This document shows, one piece after another, positions 1-7,749 of a stretch of 8,478 nucleotides of DNA (the stretch's first letter is position 1; every line of letters starts with the position of its first letter). Both the position numbers and the translations under genes were made by a program. The DNA is from an uncultured Flavobacteriia bacterium (GTDB lineage Bacteria; Bacteroidota; Bacteroidia; Flavobacteriales_D; Crocinitomicaceae): positions 1 to 8,478 of the forward strand of contig CAIYQV010000053.1 in assembly GCA_903928365.1 (NCBI GenBank), read 5' to 3'. The notes under the pieces are model-generated. The model had not been told where the DNA came from. It saw nothing but the letters and a program-made list of their open reading frames with translations, and did no database searches.

Positions 1-3000
1 TACCACTCGCTGACCCGCTGTAGCCTGATTGGTATTCTCAACGATCTTACGGATCACCGTCAAATTATCTCTGAAGGAAAGATCAAAACGAATGTTCAAA
101 GCACTAGCCGGAATCTTTTCAATCGGAAGCTTCACTTTTTCGAACTTGTAGCCTGAACCGATCACCCATTCATTACCCAATACTTCTGTAATCTGGTTAT
201 TATTAAGAGATAAGGTCGCACTTCTGTCCTTTTTATATTCAAACTTGGTGATCAATCCCTGGCCTTTGATATTCCATGTTGCATCAAACCCAAGCAGCGG
301 AGAGAATCTTTCGGTAAGCGTGACATTCTGAATCTGACGCGCCGCAATGAAGTTGTTATTAATATCCAGAGCAGAAGCATCCCCGTCGGCATCGAAACTT
401 GCATTTAAGTTTGTCTGCAACCCGGAAACACTTACCGTAGAACTGTATGCGTGTCGGATCACAAAATTCTTCACGTATTTCTTGGCAAATTCAAACTTTG
501 TCAAGCCATTGTAATTTACTGACCAGTTTGGTAGCGGTGAATTTTTAACCGGATTGATATTCGCATCGGTAACCGGTTTTTTGGAATACGCTGTTAAAAA
601 GGCGCCCACTACCACCTCTTGCTGAGTACCGCTGTAACCAGAATAATATCCTGAAGTGAGCGGATTGGCATTGGCATTGGACTGACCCAACAAGGAAGAA
701 ACTTCCTCTCTGCCATTACGCATATTTTCGAAGGTCGCAGAAGAGAAGTCCTTGCTGATCAAAGCAAATGCAGATCCCACTGTAATATTCGTGTACGTGA
801 GGGTCCCTGTTTCCACTTTACTTTGACTCTGGTATTCCTGCGTCGCCTCATCCCATCGGAAAAACTCATTGGAATTATTTCCATAGGTGCGTGTAGCGGT
901 CAATTCTATCGTAAGGTCTTTTAACGGTTCCAGTGAAGCACGTAGATTCAAGTTCTGCGAGTGCGTCATCGTGTATTGTTTGTTCAGATCTTGATTTTGA
1001 ACCAACCAACCATTTGTTGCAGCGGAATTCGCGATATTATAACCTGTTTCTCGTCCCCAAAGATCATAACGCTGTTGACCGAAAACAAAGCCGCTCAGAG
1101 GGGCACTGAAATTATTATTAAATCCAAGGACACTTGACTCCTGATTGTAGCCAGGAAGAAGTGTTCCATCCGTCAGAGCATAGGTTCCTGATACATTACG
1201 CACCGTCATAAGTGCTCGCGCAATGAAACCTGCTACCGGATGCACCTTGTTGCCTCTTTTCTTGAAAGCTTCCTCACGTTTGTCTTTACGTTCCTTTTTC
1301 TTCTTTTCCCGCTCCCACTGACGTTTTTCTTTTTCCGTCATTTCTGACTCCGGTTTCGGTGGTTTCAATTCTTCCTTTTTATCCTGCTGGTTGTTCTGTT
1401 GTCCGGCTACCCGACCACCCACATCTTTTGAATTGACAACTCCTCTGCCTCCTTTACCATCTGAATTCACTTTTTTAAAGAACGGGACTTTGTTATAAAG
1501 ATTTGTAAAATTCGCCTGAACGGTCATATTGATCGTTCGGTTGTTCTGGATCGTATTTCCAAATTCCGATTGTCCGAGTGGTGCGCGCTGCCAGTTATAT
1601 GTTCCACCGTATTTGAAATTGGCAGTTACCCAGTCTGTCGCAGGAATCTTATCCAATGGCAGTGTATAGTTTACGCTGTAATTGTGTGAATAGTCCATTG
1701 TCTTGCCGAAAGTCGACATCTGTGAACGAATGGTATCCATAAAAACCTGGTAACTCAGAGGATCGTTTTTCTTATCTACGCGTCCATCTCCTTCTTCAAA
1801 AATCGATCTGTTGGTTGCTGTGAATGTGGCTTTTAGGTTTTTAGTAAGATCGTAACCGATATTGTAATTTCTATTCCATCCGAAGCGTTTCACATACACC
1901 GGGTTGAATTCAAAATCCGGCACAAGGTTATTTCTTACCTGGCGTTCATTGTATGTTCTCAATAAATCGTTCGTAAAGGAAATATTCTTTGGTGTGAGGT
2001 AGAAATTCATGTCCTTCAACAAAGCCAACCATTTCGATTTCTGTACGAATTTTGCCTTTTTGAAGGGTTCAATTGGTTTTGCCGTGAACGAATAATTGTA
2101 ATTCAATCCACCATTCCATGTCTTTGTCCGATCGTAATTGGTGTTAAAATCACGATGCATGTTTTCGGAATAAGCATAACTAGTAGACCAGTTCGAGATT
2201 CTCCAGAAATGGGCCTTAGAACCGGCTTTTGCTTCCTTCCTAACGTTGGTAAAGTTAAACGATTTGCGTTCGGTAAAATCCTGGCCTGCCCTGGCCTTGG
2301 TTTTACGTGTTGCCAAATCATATTCAGACAATCTGACATCGGGATTGAAGGGGTCGTATTCCGGATTGATCACACCAAGCGAATAGCCATAAAAGAATGG
2401 TAACGATAACCCCGTGCGTTTCCCGAAGAACTGACCCAATTGCATCGTCGAGTTCATATCGACACCAATGCGCTCATTTCGCTGTCGGTCTTGCACCCTG
2501 CTTTCCACACTACCCCAGTTGAGTCCGGAATAATTCCCTGACATGGAAACATTTCCAAAATCAGCCATCTGGACCTGCATCTGTGCCACTGCCGCCGAAC
2601 CTCCTTCACTCACGAAATCAGTTAATCGCAATTCATTGATCCAAATAATCGCGCACTTCGCCATTCCGTCATCCGGCCAGGTGGTATTGGTGTTTTTTCC
2701 GGGATTTCGCACACCGATCATGATCGTTTTGATCCCTTGTAAGTTGGGACTTCCCTTTACTTTGATCTTTCGCTTGGAGTTCGCCGGATCAACATCGCTG
2801 TATTCGATCACATAAGAAACAGCCGTGCTACCTCCATCTATCAGATCATTTCGCTTTTTCTTTAAGCCTAACAAATCGTCAAATACGATCTCCATATTAT
2901 TCGCGTCGGGCCAGATATCTTCCGGAAGTGTTGCATCCCACAGCGTCTCATACAATGGCAATTCGTATTCGTAATAATTGTCAACGAAGTCTGTTCCGAG

Positions 3001-6000
3001 GCGTACAAACAAAGTGAGATCCTGATCCTTCAGCGGCATGGTCTTCAACACTTCCTCCGCATGGACATACATTTTCAATTTTTTATATGTCCTGACGTCG
3101 AACTGGACATTCTTGTACGCTGCACGCGCATCTCCATCCTGTAAGTTACATACATCAAGCACTAGTGATTGTTCATTCAACTGGCGCTGGTAGGTTTGAG
3201 ACGGATCGACCTCACGTGTGATTCCAGGCGGAATTTCATACTTCACAGGACTTCGCTGATCGTTTTCCTCCACGTTTACCGCTGAAATATTGAAGGAGGT
3301 TAGATTGGGATCTGTCTGAACACTTTCTCCCGGTTGAGTGAGATCTTCTCTGTACTGCCGCCATTCACCTCTGATAAGTTCCAATCGTGCAAAACGTAGT
3401 AAGACCTCTTCGTCAAAGTTCTTAAGATACATACGCATGAAACGAATTGAACGAAAATCAAGTATGCCATTGACTTTGCGCTCAAATTCACGAATTGGAA
3501 TTTTAAACTGATACCATTTTTCCGTTTTTGTTCCATTCGGATGTTCCTGAATGTTCGTAATGTAATTCTGCCCTACCTTCATTTCATTCGGCCTCAGGCT
3601 GACATGATACTGGAAATAGGCCTCAGTTTGCGCCAAGTTGTTATCCTGATTAATATCCTCCAGGTCCGGCATATTGGTGGCCTGAGTAGGGTAACCATCC
3701 ACATTGGCTGTATCTGACATTTCAGTGGTTGGTGAATTTCCTTCCATTCCATTGTAAGCCTTGTATCGTTGAAGGATATTCAATTGTTGCGTATCGTAAT
3801 TATCGTCGCGGTAAAAGTTGAAGTTATCATTCGACGGGTCTGAGATCATTTTTGCCTTGGTCGCAGCGTCCAGCGTGGGGTTGTTATTGACCCAATTCAC
3901 ATAATTCTGAAAGGCAATGCGTTCTGCATCATTATTCCAACCGTCGATTCCGACATCCTGATTGATGCGTGAAGCAGGATCCGTATCAAAAGCATTCACC
4001 ACAACTTGCTGGGTAGAAATCCGAGCCCATTTAGTCGTGTCCATGTCATCCGTTATCGAACTCCCAGTGGGTGAAAGTCCATTTTCAAAACTCTTTCGTG
4101 AATCCGGCAAGGCATCCTCTGAAATATTCCCCAGATTGAAATAGAGATCTCCTCCGGAATGCTGCGTGGAAGGATTTACATTTTCTGCATCCTCATTGAA
4201 AGGATCCAGGACCCAGAATTGAATGAACTCAATGTTGGTTTGCTCAAAGTCATTGGTCGAAAGAGATCGCATGATTCCTCCCCATCGATTTTCTGGATTA
4301 ACCCACGTTCCATCGGGATTCACTGTATTGGTAGTGTCGTAATTGTACATTCCGCGTTCCACAGGATAGTACGCCAATTCCAGAATAGGAATATTCGGCA
4401 CAGAGCCGTACTGTTGCTGAAGGTTCGGGAAGACATCTGATTGATTCACGAGACGCATTCGGCTGTCGGACAACATTTGCGGATTATCCTTGATGTGCTG
4501 AGGCGTAAGCGAATTACTTTGATAGAACAACGGATCGATCAGGTACCAACAGGTTTTGGAGCGTTTAAATCCGGCAGACAGGTCCTGTGCACTTGCCTCT
4601 GGGAACATATCTGGCTGTCCCTGTGGAATTGATGCCAAACGCCAAGCCGTCACCGAACGCAGATCAATGGTACTTTGCGCTCCTTCAAAATCATCAATAT
4701 AAGAGGTGCCATCTTTATTGATCACTTTTGGCTGACCTGGGATCAGATGGGCAAATTCTCCGCTAAATGACAAGGTCGACTTCTGATTTGTAGATATTAC
4801 CGGCAGGAAGTCGATCATTTTGGTCAAGAACGGAAGCTCCGTTTTATAGGCAAGGTCGACACCCAAAATGTTATTCTTAAATGGTTCGCTTCCAATATCC
4901 ACCTTCTGTGTTACCGGACGCTCCATCATCCGCATCCAGGTACCTCCGAGGTTTAACCTGTCTCCGAAACGGTAATTGTAGTGAGCCCCCATCATGGAAC
5001 GGGCTTGAAAACCAAAGACCGAGTTGCTCTCAATTGATATTTTGATAGGCGTATTTGACTCAAGAATACCGGTATTCAAGATCTTTACACGACCTAAGTT
5101 ATAGTCCACCGTATAATCCGTTCCTTCTACCAATTTAATTCCTCCTGCAGTAACAGTTACAGCCCCTTGAGGTACATTCAATGCATTCAAAGGAATATCT
5201 GAACTTACCGAAGACTGGTATTCTCCCTTGAAACTGAAACGGTTCTTCGCAGGGATCTGTTGCGCCGCCGTTTTAGTTGAATCATACAATTCTTTGAACG
5301 CCACCTGATTCACTACCACCGGTGAAATACCGGCATCCAATAATTTCTTCTCCAGCGTTTTACCGAATGGTTCAATGGTTGAGAAATAGATCCGCCCGTT
5401 TCGGGTATTGATCGTTCCTCCATTTTCGGCTTTATTTCCGTTGTAATTGATCGGTACGTAATCAAAAACCCCGTCTGAAAATGGCTGGTTAACCTGATTC
5501 AACTTATCCATATCCAGGAGAGTCACCAACTGTTTATCATCCACACCCGTCATCGGGAAGAATGGAACAAGCAGTGAAGTTTCCGGATTGTTGTAAAGCA
5601 GATCCACGCGGAAACCCATCTGATCAACCTGATAAGCACCAATGGAATAAACGTTCTTCATCATCAGGTCCCAGATCTTATTCTTGGGATTGGTGATGGT
5701 TGGTTTCAGCAATTTAAGAATCAAAGCCTGTTGACCAGACACTCCGTCCGTAGAGAATTCACCCACCTGATACGTTTCACCCCGATACGTGTATTCGTAT
5801 GCCACAGACAACACCTCATCGTTATTCAGAGGCAAATTCAGGGAAATATATCCTAACAATGCGTTGTAGGTATATTCCTGCTCGGTCAGTTTTCTTGCAT
5901 TTTCTACTTTTTCGTAATGAACAGCCTGCTGAAAAGGACCCGGTGCAGTTACCTGGTTGGTCAACGCAGCTACCGAATTCGCGAATCCTCGAACCAGAGG

Positions 6001-7167
6001 TTGATTGGCAGCCCATTCATACAAACCATTATGGTCGTTATCAGGAAGTTCAACAAGGGAGTAATTACCCGGATTTCCCTGGCAATTCTCCTGCTTGGAT
6101 TCTCCAAGATCCGAGAATGCGATGACATTTCGCGTATTCTCTGTACTATTTGTTCGGTTGGTTAACCAAACCTCCATTCGGGTAATGTAAGCAGAAGAAC
6201 CAACTATTGGAACCGTGGACATGGCTTCATCATAATGGTCATGATGATAGAGGTTGACAAAATAATGCCTGTTCTGCTCGTAATTATCTGCAGACAATTC
6301 GAATTTCTGAACTTGCGCCTTACCTGAAATATTAATTTCTTGTCGTTTACCTTTAGATGATGCTGCAATTAGATCGACAGTAGCCCTACCAAATTTCAAC
6401 TGTGTTTTTGCCCCGAATAGGGTTTGAGATCCCTGGATTAAGGAAGTCGGCAATTGCATGGCTACATTCCCCAATTCAATCTTCTGCATGATCTGATCTT
6501 CATTACCGGTATATTCCAGCTTGGAAATGTTGTCAAAATCAAATGCCGCTTGTGTGTTGTAGCTTGTACCAACTTTGAGCTTGGTACCGATCTGCCCCAC
6601 CAGGTTTAACTGGATCTGCTGCTGGAAATCAAAACGGGTGATCTTACGTTGTTTGACAGGCAGAATCGGATTATCGTAACGAGATGAATTAACGCCAAAG
6701 GATAGTTCAACCGATCCCTGAGGACGAATCGTGATCTGATCAGAACCAAAGAAATTCTCAAATGCCTTACTTCCGATCTTAATAGGAAATTCCATCGGCT
6801 GACTTTGAGCCGTTTGTTCATCAATCCGGTCTTTCCAGTTCTGACCTTGAGATTTCTTTTGCTCATACTCAAGGTATTCTTCCAAGGTCATCATGGAAGG
6901 GTTGCGATAATTTAATCCCTCCCCTATTGTTTCTCTGAAGACATACGTTCCGGTTACCGGGTCATAAACAATCGTCTGCTTGACTGAAGTCGGATCACCT
7001 AGATCGAAACTCTGCGGCTCTGTAAGTGTAGGGTCCGAATAATTCTCAATGGGATAAACCAAGGTGTCCTGAGCAAAGGGAACAGACGTGGCGGTCAAGC
7101 CTACAACAAAACAGAGGAGTAGCTGTCTCCACAATTCAGTAGTATATCGTTTATTTCCCTCTTTCAT
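1..7167 (-). CDS. sprA: SprA/Sov, type IX secretion outer-membrane translocon (C-terminus cut by window edge)
   Basis: SprA forms the giant outer-membrane beta-barrel (36 strands in the Flavobacterium johnsoniae structure) through which type IX secretion substrates leave the periplasm; it works with PorV and a plug protein and is needed for gliding where gliding occurs. I translated the minus strand from the ATG at 7167 and found 2389 codons with no stop down to base 1. The family is typically about 2400 residues, so only the last several dozen are missing. After a signal peptide, family motifs appear in the expected order: YDPVTG near 68-73 and RNPSMM at 88-93; DQITIRPQGS near 142; LFGAKTQLKFG near 250; EPFG at 599-602; a PVTQKVDIGSEPF block near 750; YIDDFEGAQ at 823-831; YFNLGNISED from 1009 with FENGL at 1027-1031; DGDARAAY at 1344-1351; WINELRLTD at 1509-1517; PEYDPFNP at 1602-1609; and TAGQR near the edge. 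Alternating aromatic/polar strands fill the rest. No frameshift or missing block was seen. The start is well fixed, because no other in-frame Met precedes the signal peptide and ruvA ends directly before it. The identification is firm; the barrel function is known from homologues, not shown here. Confidence 0.97.
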   Translation of the reverse strand, partial: MKEGNKRYTTELWRQLLLCFVVGLTATSVPFAQDTLVYPIENYSDPTLTEPQSFDLGDPTSVKQTIVYDPVTGTYVFRETIGEGLNYRNPSMMTLEEYLEYEQKKSQGQNWKDRIDEQTAQSQPMEFPIKIGSKAFENFFGSDQITIRPQGSVELSFGVNSSRYDNPILPVKQRKITRFDFQQQIQLNLVGQIGTKLKVGTSYNTQAAFDFDNISKLEYTGNEDQIMQKIELGNVAMQLPTSLIQGSQTLFGAKTQLKFGRATVDLIAASSKGKRQEINISGKAQVQKFELSADNYEQNRHYFVNLYHHDHYDEAMSTVPIVGSSAYITRMEVWLTNRTNSTENTRNVIAFSDLGESKQENCQGNPGNYSLVELPDNDHNGLYEWAANQPLVRGFANSVAALTNQVTAPGPFQQAVHYEKVENARKLTEQEYTYNALLGYISLNLPLNNDEVLSVAYEYTYRGETYQVGEFSTDGVSGQQALILKLLKPTITNPKNKIWDLMMKNVYSIGAYQVDQMGFRVDLLYNNPETSLLVPFFPMTGVDDKQLVTLLDMDKLNQVNQPFSDGVFDYVPINYNGNKAENGGTINTRNGRIYFSTIEPFGKTLEKKLLDAGISPVVVNQVAFKELYDSTKTAAQQIPAKNRFSFKGEYQSSVSSDIPLNALNVPQGAVTVTAGGIKLVEGTDYTVDYNLGRVKILNTGILESNTPIKISIESNSVFGFQARSMMGAHYNYRFGDRLNLGGTWMRMMERPVTQKVDIGSEPFKNNILGVDLAYKTELPFLTKMIDFLPVISTNQKSTLSFSGEFAHLIPGQPKVINKDGTSYIDDFEGAQSTIDLRSVTAWRLASIPQGQPDMFPEASAQDLSAGFKRSKTCWYLIDPLFYQSNSLTPQHIKDNPQMLSDSRMRLVNQSDVFPNLQQQYGSVPNIPILELAYYPVERGMYNYDTTNTVNPDGTWVNPENRWGGIMRSLSTNDFEQTNIEFIQFWVLDPFNEDAENVNPSTQHSGGDLYFNLGNISEDALPDSRKSFENGLSPTGSSITDDMDTTKWARISTQQVVVNAFDTDPASRINQDVGIDGWNNDAERIAFQNYVNWVNNNPTLDAATKAKMISDPSNDNFNFYRDDNYDTQQLNILQRYKAYNGMEGNSPTTEMSDTANVDGYPTQATNMPDLEDINQDNNLAQTEAYFQYHVSLRPNEMKVGQNYITNIQEHPNGTKTEKWYQFKIPIREFERKVNGILDFRSIRFMRMYLKNFDEEVLLRFARLELIRGEWRQYREDLTQPGESVQTDPNLTSFNISAVNVEENDQRSPVKYEIPPGITREVDPSQTYQRQLNEQSLVLDVCNLQDGDARAAYKNVQFDVRTYKKLKMYVHAEEVLKTMPLKDQDLTLFVRLGTDFVDNYYEYELPLYETLWDATLPEDIWPDANNMEIVFDDLLGLKKKRNDLIDGGSTAVSYVIEYSDVDPANSKRKIKVKGSPNLQGIKTIMIGVRNPGKNTNTTWPDDGMAKCAIIWINELRLTDFVSEGGSAAVAQMQVQMADFGNVSMSGNYSGLNWGSVESRVQDRQRNERIGVDMNSTMQLGQFFGKRTGLSLPFFYGYSLGVINPEYDPFNPDVRLSEYDLATRKTKARAGQDFTERKSFNFTNVRKEAKAGSKAHFWRISNWSTSYAYSENMHRDFNTNYDRTKTWNGGLNYNYSFTAKPIEPFKKAKFVQKSKWLALLKDMNFYLTPKNISFTNDLLRTYNERQVRNNLVPDFEFNPVYVKRFGWNRNYNIGYDLTKNLKATFTATNRSIFEEGDGRVDKKNDPLSYQVFMDTIRSQMSTFGKTMDYSHNYSVNYTLPLDKIPATDWVTANFKYGGTYNWQRAPLGQSEFGNTIQNNRTINMTVQANFTNLYNKVPFFKKVNSDGKGGRGVVNSKDVGGRVAGQQNNQQDKKEELKPPKPESEMTEKEKRQWEREKKKKERKDKREEAFKKRGNKVHPVAGFIARALMTVRNVSGTYALTDGTLLPGYNQESSVLGFNNNFSAPLSGFVFGQQRYDLWGRETGYNIANSAATNGWLVQNQDLNKQYTMTHSQNLNLRASLEPLKDLTIELTATRTYGNNSNEFFRWDEATQEYQSQSKVETGTLTYTNITVGSAFALISKDFSSATFENMRNGREEVSSLLGQSNANANPLTSGYYSGYSGTQQEVVVGAFLTAYSKKPVTDANINPVKNSPLPNWSVNYNGLTKFEFAKKYVKNFVIRHAYSSTVSVSGLQTNLNASFDADGDASALDINNNFIAARQIQNVTLTERFSPLLGFDATWNIKGQGLITKFEYKKDRSATLSLNNNQITEVLGNEWVIGSGYKFEKVKLPIEKIPASALNIRFDLSFRDNLTVIRKIVENTNQATAGQRVV
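1255..1383 (-). other. Charged Lys/Glu/Arg-rich linker within SprA
   Basis: Residues 1929-1971 of SprA form a low-complexity, highly charged segment, dominated by K, E and R with runs such as EREKKKKERKDKREE. It is preceded by a Gly/Gln/Asn-rich stretch (about 1905-1928, including GQQNNQQ) and a short proline patch (LKPPKPE). It interrupts the alternating beta-strand pattern, which resumes at VHPVAGF. The composition suggests a disordered or single-helix loop between barrel strands. Several SprA homologues carry a variable insert in the C-terminal third, but I cannot align them here. The side of the membrane it lies on is not visible from sequence; a periplasmic turn is a guess. Confidence 0.75.
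7072..7167 (-). other. Sec signal peptide of SprA
   Basis: The first 32 or so residues of SprA look like a Sec signal peptide. There is a charged n-region of about 14 residues (MKEGNKRYTTELWR), then a hydrophobic core with LLLCFVVGL at residues 16-24, then a small/polar stretch ending VPFA before QDTLVY. Cleavage after Ala32 is my best guess. It has Pro at -3, which is unusual, so cleavage after Ser28 (ATS) is an alternative. The cysteine at 19 sits inside the hydrophobic core and is not followed by a lipobox-like context, so this is not a lipoprotein signal. Export to the periplasm fits an outer-membrane barrel. Confidence 0.8.
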
Positions 7168-7170
7168 TTA
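7165..7170 (-). promoter_or_regulatory. ruvA stop / sprA start junction (TAAATG), no intergenic space
   Basis: The TAA stop of ruvA (7170-7168) is directly followed by the ATG of sprA (7167-7165). The bases upstream (GAGAATACTG) contain no purine-rich Shine-Dalgarno at proper spacing. Weak or absent Shine-Dalgarno sequences are usual in Bacteroidota. The zero-base spacing makes termination-reinitiation coupling plausible, and it leaves no room for a separate intergenic promoter; one could only lie inside ruvA. Confidence 0.7.
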
Positions 7171-7743
7171 CAGTATTCTCAATGCTTCCTTGATCAATTT
7201 TTCGACGGACTCTTCGCCTGTTGCTATTTTATCAAGTGCTTTTTCAGCAGCCTTACGGTCAAAGCCTAATGAGACCAATGCAGTTAACGCATCAAACTTA
7301 TGGGTATTGTTCGCATTGAAAATATTTTCAGTGCTGAATGTCAATTTTAACATTTTGTCCTTGAGATCAATGATCACTCGCTGGGCTGTTTTTGCACCAA
7401 TACCTTTGATGCTCTGGATCGTTCGCACATCTTCTGACTGAATGGCATGTGCAATTTCATCAGGAATAAGGGAAGAAAGCATTAACATAGCGGTATTCGG
7501 TCCAATCCCCGAAACAGAGATCAGATGATTGAACATTTCTCGTTCCTCTTTTGAGGCAAATCCATAGAGAACATGCGCATCCTCACGAACGATCAATTTC
7601 GTAAACAATTTAACCCCTTCTTCTGATCCAAGTGCAGAGAAGGTATGCAAGGAGATCTTCACTTCATAGCCAACACCTCCACATTCGATCACTACCTCAG
7701 TAGGATTCTTCTCAACCAGTCTACCGTTCAGATGTCCGATCAT
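7168..7743 (-). CDS. ruvA: Holliday junction branch migration complex subunit RuvA
   Basis: RuvA binds four-way Holliday junctions as a tetramer and loads the RuvB motor for branch migration before RuvC cleavage, in recombinational repair in the cytoplasm. The 191-residue protein is complete and close to the usual length of about 200. Domain I (about 1-62) is the OB fold, beginning MIGHLNGRL and ending YGF. It contains the acidic-pin pair Glu54-Asp55 in VREDAHVLYGF, matching E55/D56 of the E. coli protein. Domain II carries two helix-hairpin-helix motifs: SGIGPNTA at 78-85 and KGIGAKTAQR at 113-122. After a variable linker (about 132-148), domain III (about 149-191) has DALTALVSLGF and ends in LIKEALRIL, the RuvB-contacting module. 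The start follows the maeB-like stop by 3 bases, and the MIGHLNG N-terminus is the family's, so the start is secure. Nothing is truncated, and all expected key residues are present. No ruvB or ruvC is in the window, which is normal for Bacteroidota, where ruv genes are often dispersed. Confidence 0.97.
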   Translation of the reverse strand: MIGHLNGRLVEKNPTEVVIECGGVGYEVKISLHTFSALGSEEGVKLFTKLIVREDAHVLYGFASKEEREMFNHLISVSGIGPNTAMLMLSSLIPDEIAHAIQSEDVRTIQSIKGIGAKTAQRVIIDLKDKMLKLTFSTENIFNANNTHKFDALTALVSLGFDRKAAEKALDKIATGEESVEKLIKEALRIL

Positions 7744-7749
7744 TGCTTA
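7741..7749 (-). promoter_or_regulatory. maeB-like stop / ruvA start junction (3-base gap)
   Basis: The TAA of the malic enzyme frame (7749-7747) and the ruvA ATG (7743-7741) are separated by only GCA. The upstream sequence is A-rich (CAAAATAAATAAGCA) with no Shine-Dalgarno; A-rich leaders are a common substitute in Bacteroidota. No terminator hairpin fits in the gap, so read-through from the malic enzyme gene into ruvA is expected. Confidence 0.65.

Noticed and set aside
664..680. Short tandem repeat of ATTGGC (two and a half to three copies)
   Set aside because: It encodes the Asn-Ala-Asn-Ala-Asn stretch of SprA in frame. It is too short to suggest phase variation, and 6-base units would not shift the frame.
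2103..6872. Various 60-108 codon open frames on both strands inside sprA
   Set aside because: All lie within the continuous sprA frame, which carries family motifs throughout; their products have no recognisable features.
7168..7400. Possible sprA promoter inside the end of ruvA
   Set aside because: I looked on the minus strand for the Bacteroidota -7 element (TAnnTTTG) with an upstream TTTG and found no convincing pair, so none is called.
7088..7441. 117-codon plus-strand open frame opposite the sprA start and ruvA end
   Set aside because: It spans the sprA signal peptide and the ruvA domain III region in antisense, with no recognisable domain or start context; it is a shadow frame.
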